Part shown: in pieces, positions 5,247 to 9,204 of the stretch
Layout: every line of letters begins with the position of its first letter
How positions within the stretch are numbered: position 1 is the stretch's first letter
Assembly: GCA_003565055.1 (NCBI GenBank)
Contig: PXDM01000370.1
Location: forward strand, 1 to 9,204
Reading direction: 5' to 3'
Origin: Paracoccaceae bacterium
Lineage (GTDB): Bacteria > Pseudomonadota > Alphaproteobacteria > Rhodobacterales > Rhodobacteraceae
DNA: 9,204 nt
Translations under genes and position numbers: made by a program
The notes under the pieces: model-generated
Database searches by the model: none
The model's input: only the letters and a program-made list of their open reading frames with translations
Told to the model about the DNA's origin: nothing

Positions 5247-7121
5247 TCAGTCCTGCAACAGCACAGCGCGTAGCTCCGCCGCGATTTCGGTCATGCGCGC
5301 TTCGGCCTGGTCCTTGCGTGCGCGGGCATCCTCGATTTCAGCGTCAATCGCATCGACGCGCGCGCGGCGTTCCTGTGTCGTTGGGCTTTCGTCACGCAGC
5401 CGGACGATCAGATCCACGAGCCGCTTCTGATCGGCCACGAGCGCTGCGATATTGCGATCCAGTTGCGCAGTTTCGCGCGTCAGATCGGCTTCCTCACTTC
5501 GCAAGTTCTGGACCTGTTCGAGACGCGCCTGCAGCGCGGCATCTGGCAGGGCCCCGACCCAATAGGCCAGATCCTCGATGCTCAGGGTCAGCACCCCGGC
5601 GCGTCGCGTGCGAATGCGGCTTTCGACGATCTCATGCGTGATGATCTCGCCCGCTGGCAGTTCGAGCGTGACGCGTAACGCATCGAGAAGTTGCGCGCCT
5701 TCTGCATCCACCAGATCCCAGCCTTGGCTGCGCGGGTGCAGCAGGGTGATGTCACGCGGGGCATCGGCCGCGCCTTCCAGCTCGTAGCGCGTGCGCCGCT
5801 CGACGCGTTCTTCCGCGATCAGCACCCCGTCAACGATCCGCCCTGACTGGATGCGGTCGCTTTCCGTGACGCTTTCACGCACCTCGACAGCGGTGTCGCG
5901 GGCGAATTCGATGATCTCACGCGCGCCGGGGCTCAGCTCCGGGATCATCGCGTCGCCCGCATGGCCGCGCCCGGCCTCATAGAGCGTCACGATCCCTGCA
6001 GGCAGACGCAGGGGCAGCGGGTTTTCAAACTCGATCGCGATCATCGGATGGCGCGCGCCTGTGCCGCCGCGATGGAGCGTCAGCCGCGCGTCGTCCAGCG
6101 CTTCGCTCAGAAAGGGCAGCGAGATCATCTCGCCCGCAGCAAGGCTCACGGGCGTCTCCAGCGAGAAGCGCGAGAAACTCTCGCCATCATCCATGGCCAC
6201 AGGGGCCGGGGCTGCTTCCATCACCATGGTGTCCCGGCTTGCTGGGCTGGGTCGGGCCGGCTCCTGCGACAGGCTAAAGACCATTTCCGGCGCAACGCGC
6301 GCGCGCGGGGCCTCCACCTGGCCGTAAAGCCGTGTCTCCAGCGCCTGCACAGCGCCGGTCGCGAGGGTCAGTGTCACATCTGCCCAGTCCTGCCCGGTCG
6401 TGTTCTCGATCACTGCCCAGCCGCTCAGCGTCAGCCCGTCCGGCCCGTCTTCGGCCCGCCAGGCGGTTTTCCAGACAGGCGCGGGTTGCAGCCAGCCCAG
6501 CGCGACCTCGCGCGGCTCGGATGCGGAGCTGCTCAGGCGCACATCGACGATCTGCTCGCGCGCCGCGCCGCGCAAGGCGGCAAGCCCGCGATCAATCGCG
6601 GCATTGTCAGAGGCATCAGAGAAACGGATTTCCAGTGCCTCGTCGATGAGGATCTGGCGAAATTGCCCGTCATCGCCGCGCAGCGCGAGCGTCACGCAGT
6701 TGCGCTGACCTTCCTGCATGCAGGGCACATCGCGGGTGCCCATGACCACGCCTTCCAGCTCGGCACCGCGCCGCATGGCGACCACGGGCGCGCCGGTCAT
6801 GGCCCGCAGCAGCGCGCGCAGATCATTGAGCGCATCGGCGTCAAAAGGCAGGGCGTCGAACGTGTCGCGCAGCCCGTCCGGTCCCGGCATCCGCAGCATC
6901 GGCACTGCGCCCGACGGATCCGCGATGCGAAGGGATTTCAGGAAATCGTCGATATCTGCGCGCCGCACGGGCAGTGAGAGGCCGTTGTCATCCAGCTCTG
7001 CGCTGGCCTCAATCATCGCCAGACCTGCGGTCGACAGCGTCACGTGACGGATTTCGGGCTGTGTCTCGGAAAATGCAGGCAGGGCGGTGCCAATCATCAT
7101 GACTATTGGAAGCAGACGCAT
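5247..7121 (-). CDS. Exported DUF4139 domain protein with C-terminal coiled coil
   Basis: The product has 624 residues, starting at the ATG at 7121 with GAGG about eight bases upstream. A signal peptide is clear: MRLLPIVMMIGTALPAFSE, with cleavage after Ala16 or Ser18. Residues 20-200 form an N-terminal domain with two cysteines (134, 142) that may bond in the periplasm. The DUF4139 part begins near APVWKTAWRAE (214-224), with the typical LSGWAVIENTTGQDWADV (232-249), and runs to about residue 515. A linker rich in Ala, Pro and Met (288-312) interrupts it. Residues 530-622 are a strongly charged heptad coiled coil. The family includes 'mucoidy inhibitor A'-like proteins, but no biochemical activity is established. 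In many relatives the coiled coil lies before DUF4139; here it is at the end. A periplasmic scaffold or binding protein is possible, but that is inference. Confidence 0.9.
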   Translation of the reverse strand: MRLLPIVMMIGTALPAFSETQPEIRHVTLSTAGLAMIEASAELDDNGLSLPVRRADIDDFLKSLRIADPSGAVPMLRMPGPDGLRDTFDALPFDADALNDLRALLRAMTGAPVVAMRRGAELEGVVMGTRDVPCMQEGQRNCVTLALRGDDGQFRQILIDEALEIRFSDASDNAAIDRGLAALRGAAREQIVDVRLSSSASEPREVALGWLQPAPVWKTAWRAEDGPDGLTLSGWAVIENTTGQDWADVTLTLATGAVQALETRLYGQVEAPRARVAPEMVFSLSQEPARPSPASRDTMVMEAAPAPVAMDDGESFSRFSLETPVSLAAGEMISLPFLSEALDDARLTLHRGGTGARHPMIAIEFENPLPLRLPAGIVTLYEAGRGHAGDAMIPELSPGAREIIEFARDTAVEVRESVTESDRIQSGRIVDGVLIAEERVERRTRYELEGAADAPRDITLLHPRSQGWDLVDAEGAQLLDALRVTLELPAGEIITHEIVESRIRTRRAGVLTLSIEDLAYWVGALPDAALQARLEQVQNLRSEEADLTRETAQLDRNIAALVADQKRLVDLIVRLRDESPTTQERRARVDAIDAEIEDARARKDQAEARMTEIAAELRAVLLQD

Positions 7122-7204
7122 GAAAAGACCTCATCAAGTCGAAAAAAACTGGTGCAGACTAGGCGCGCGAGAGACTGGCGAGCAAGCGCGAAATCTCTGT
7201 GCGG

Positions 7205-7222
7205 CGTCACGTTGGCGTGACG
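7205..7222. repeat. Perfect inverted repeat in the divergent DUF4139–parC gap
   Basis: CGTCACG (7205-7211) and its exact complement CGTGACG (7216-7222) are separated by TTGG. It lies 45 bases before the parC ATG and 84 bases from the DUF4139 start, in a 145-base divergent gap. No T run follows on either strand, so it does not look like a terminator. It may be an operator for a dimeric regulator, or a leader hairpin of parC. Elsewhere in the gap only a weak promoter for the DUF4139 gene is seen (minus-strand TTGCTC, 18 bases, TAGTCT), and no clear parC promoter. Confidence 0.5.
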
Positions 7223-7266
7223 ATCAGGACTGGACGAACGCCAAAGCTGGGGGTAAGGCTTGAGCC

Positions 7267-9204
7267 ATGCCCCAAGATGATGATGCGACCCCTGATCTGA
7301 CCGCCGATATGTCCGAGCCGCTGCGCCGCGCGCTGGGCTCGCGCTATCTGCAATATGCGCTGTCCACGATCATGCATCGCGCGCTGCCCGATGCGCGCGA
7401 CGGGCTGAAGCCCGTGCATCGCCGGATCCTCTATGCGATGCGGGAATTGAAGCTCGCGTCCAACGGGGGCTTTCGCAAATCGGCCAAGATCACGGGCGAT
7501 GTGATGGGCAACTATCATCCTCATGGCGACGCAGCGATCTATGACGCGATGGCGCGGCTCGCGCAGGATTTCAACGTCCGCTACCCGCTGGTCGACGGGC
7601 AGGGGAATTTCGGCAATATCGACGGCGATAACCCGGCGGCGGCGCGCTATACCGAAGCGCGTATGACCAAGGCCGCCGAGGCGCTGCTCGAAGGGCTCGC
7701 GGAAAACGCGGTTGATTTCCGGCCCAATTACGACGGCACGCTGACCGAACCTGTCGTCCTGCCCGCTGCTTTCCCGAACCTGCTTGCGAATGGCGCGAGC
7801 GGCATTGCGGTCGGGATGGCCACGAATATCCCGCCGCATAACCTCGATGAGTTGATCGAGGGCTGTCTGGCGCTGATCGCGACCCCTGATCTGCCCGATG
7901 AGGAGTTGCTGAGGCTCATCCCCGGCCCCGATTTCCCGACGGGCGGCGTGATCGTGGAGCCGCGCGATGCGATCCTTGCGGCCTATCAGACCGGGCGCGG
8001 CGCGTTCCGGCTGCGCGCGCGCTGGCAGATTGAGGATCTGGGGCGCGGGCAATGGCAGATCGTGGTGACGGAAATCCCGTTTCAAGTGCCGAAATCGCGG
8101 CTGATCGAGAAGCTGGCCGAGGTCATCCAGACCCGCAAGGTTCCGATCCTTGCAGATGTGCGCGACGAATCGGCGGATGATGTGCGCATCGTGCTGGAGC
8201 CGAAATCGCGCAGCGTGGACCCGGATCTGCTGATGGGGATGCTGTTCAAGAATTCCGATCTGGAAACGCGTTTCAGTCTGAACATGAATGTGCTGATCGA
8301 CGGGCTGACCCCGCGTGTCTGCTCCTTGCGCGAAGTGCTGCGCGCCTTTCTCGACCATCGGCGCGAGGTGTTGCAGCGCCGCTCGCAACACCGGCTCGAC
8401 AAGATCGACCACCGGCTCGAAGTCCTTGAGGGCTTCATCATCGCCTATCTGAACCTCGACCGGGTGATCGACATCATCCGCTATGACGAGGCCCCGCGCG
8501 ACGCGCTGATGCGCGAGGAATGGGGGCGCAGTTTTGCGCGCGCGACCTCCGAGAAGGATTACCAGCCGCCCGCACCGGGCGAGGGTGAATTGACCGAACT
8601 GCAGGCCGAAGCGATCCTGAACATGCGGCTGCGCAGCTTGCGCAGGTTGGAGGAGCTGGAGCTGCGGCGCGAGCGCGACGCGCTTCTGGAAGAGCGCGCG
8701 GGGCTTGAGGATCTGCTGGCCTCTGACAAGCTGCAATGGGCGAAGATCGGGACCGAGTTACGCGATGTGCAGCGCGATTTCGGCAAATCCACCGATCTCG
8801 GGCGACGGCGCAGTGATTTCGCAGTCGCAGGCGAGATCGAGGATGTGCCGATGGAAGCCATGATCGAGCGCGAGCCGATCACGGTCGTCTGCTCGAAAAT
8901 GGGCTGGATCCGCGCGATGAAGGGCCATCTGGCGCTCGATCAGGCGTTCAAGTTCAAGGATGGCGATGAGGGACGTTTCGCCTTTCATGCCGAGACCACT
9001 GACAAGATCGTGCTCTTTGGCTCGAATGGGCGGTTCTACACGCTGATGGGCGCGAATCTGCCTGGCGGGCGCGGCATGGGCGAGCCTGTGCGGCTGATGA
9101 TCGACCTGCCCAATGAGGCCGAAATCGTCGATCTGTTCACGCATCAGCCGGGGGTAAAACTGGTCGTGGCCTCCAGCGCAGGGGATGGGTTCGTGGTCCC
9201 GAGC
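7267..9204 (+). CDS. parC: DNA topoisomerase IV subunit A ParC, N-terminal 646 codons
   Basis: The frame is open from the ATG at 7267 to the window edge, ending on a codon boundary, so the gene continues outside. TAAGG (7254-7258) lies eight bases before the ATG. ParC cuts and rejoins DNA in the ParC2ParE2 complex and unlinks daughter chromosomes. Motifs: PLRRALGSRYLQYALSTIM (18-36), ALPDARDGLKPVHRRILYAM (39-58), GNYHPHGDAAIYDAM (81-95), and YPLVDGQGNFGNIDGDNPAA (106-125) followed by the catalytic Tyr128 in ARYTEARM. The helical tower and dimerising coiled-coil region (about 350-500) follow. The C-terminal propeller domain has begun by residue 536 (EPITVVCSKMGWIRAMKGH). No QRRGGKG-type GyrA box is seen, and GNIDGDNPAA plus the N-terminus match alphaproteobacterial ParC rather than GyrA. 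About 100-130 residues are probably missing at the end. Confidence 0.97.
   Translation, partial: MPQDDDATPDLTADMSEPLRRALGSRYLQYALSTIMHRALPDARDGLKPVHRRILYAMRELKLASNGGFRKSAKITGDVMGNYHPHGDAAIYDAMARLAQDFNVRYPLVDGQGNFGNIDGDNPAAARYTEARMTKAAEALLEGLAENAVDFRPNYDGTLTEPVVLPAAFPNLLANGASGIAVGMATNIPPHNLDELIEGCLALIATPDLPDEELLRLIPGPDFPTGGVIVEPRDAILAAYQTGRGAFRLRARWQIEDLGRGQWQIVVTEIPFQVPKSRLIEKLAEVIQTRKVPILADVRDESADDVRIVLEPKSRSVDPDLLMGMLFKNSDLETRFSLNMNVLIDGLTPRVCSLREVLRAFLDHRREVLQRRSQHRLDKIDHRLEVLEGFIIAYLNLDRVIDIIRYDEAPRDALMREEWGRSFARATSEKDYQPPAPGEGELTELQAEAILNMRLRSLRRLEELELRRERDALLEERAGLEDLLASDKLQWAKIGTELRDVQRDFGKSTDLGRRRSDFAVAGEIEDVPMEAMIEREPITVVCSKMGWIRAMKGHLALDQAFKFKDGDEGRFAFHAETTDKIVLFGSNGRFYTLMGANLPGGRGMGEPVRLMIDLPNEAEIVDLFTHQPGVKLVVASSAGDGFVVPS

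Noticed and set aside
5961..6977. 338-codon open frame on the + strand
   Set aside because: It is antisense to the DUF4139 gene, which has a signal peptide, a ribosome binding site and family motifs. The + frame has none of these.
7139..7151. Run of A near the DUF4139 start as a possible terminator tail
   Set aside because: No stem of useful length adjoins it on either strand, and it lies between divergent gene starts where no terminator is expected.
7207..8736. 509-codon open frame on the minus strand
   Set aside because: It lies wholly antisense to parC, whose + frame has unmistakable ParC motifs including the catalytic Tyr. The antisense product has no recognisable domain and is rich in Arg, Gln, His and Ile, as expected from the complement of a high-GC gene.
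1..9204. Search for CRISPR arrays, insertion sequences, att sites, tRNA genes or a defence island
   Set aside because: No spaced direct repeats, transposase-like frames, target-site duplications or tRNA-like folds were seen. All genes are housekeeping or accessory core families.

Overview
This window is about 9.2 kb of GC-rich chromosomal DNA. It looks like an alphaproteobacterium, most likely of the Rhodobacteraceae/Roseobacter group. The protein families, the alphaproteobacterial-style ParC, the lgt–midA–pgeF gene order and a probable ROSE-type heat-shock leader all point that way. No mobile element, CRISPR array, tRNA, rRNA or defence system was seen. The region looks like ordinary core genome with good regulatory detail.

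Layout, left to right. (1) The last 51 codons of a glycolate oxidase iron-sulfur subunit (GlcF) run off the left edge on the + strand. (2) A secreted trypsin/V8-like serine protease follows (216-1046, +). (3) An IbpA-type small heat-shock gene (1191-1661, +) is preceded by a sigma-32-like promoter and a structured leader whose last hairpin buries the Shine-Dalgarno sequence, as in ROSE RNA thermometers. (4) A minus-strand operon reads lgt, then a MidA/NDUFAF7-type methyltransferase, then pgeF, then a 53-residue unknown protein (4842 down to 1867). The first three genes overlap by 4 and 1 bases. The operon ends at two tandem intrinsic terminators. (5) A ubiK (YqiC/BMFP) gene at 4962-5207 (+) diverges from lgt. 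(6) A long exported DUF4139 protein (5247-7121, -) converges on ubiK. (7) The first 646 codons of parC (7267 to the right edge, +) diverge from it. A perfect inverted repeat lies in that divergent gap.

How the genes fit together: Lgt attaches lipid to prolipoproteins in the inner membrane. PgeF limits misincorporation in peptidoglycan precursors. The MidA-type enzyme (by homology) methylates a complex I subunit. UbiK supports ubiquinone synthesis. So the minus operon and its divergent neighbour serve envelope and respiratory-chain upkeep. IbpA and the exported protease suit stress and protein quality control, and ParC decatenates chromosomes.

The most interesting non-coding signal is the hsp20 leader (1059-1190). 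Nothing here amounts to a clearly new biological system. The least understood items are the 53-residue protein, the DUF4139 protein with a C-terminal coiled coil, and the palindrome upstream of parC.
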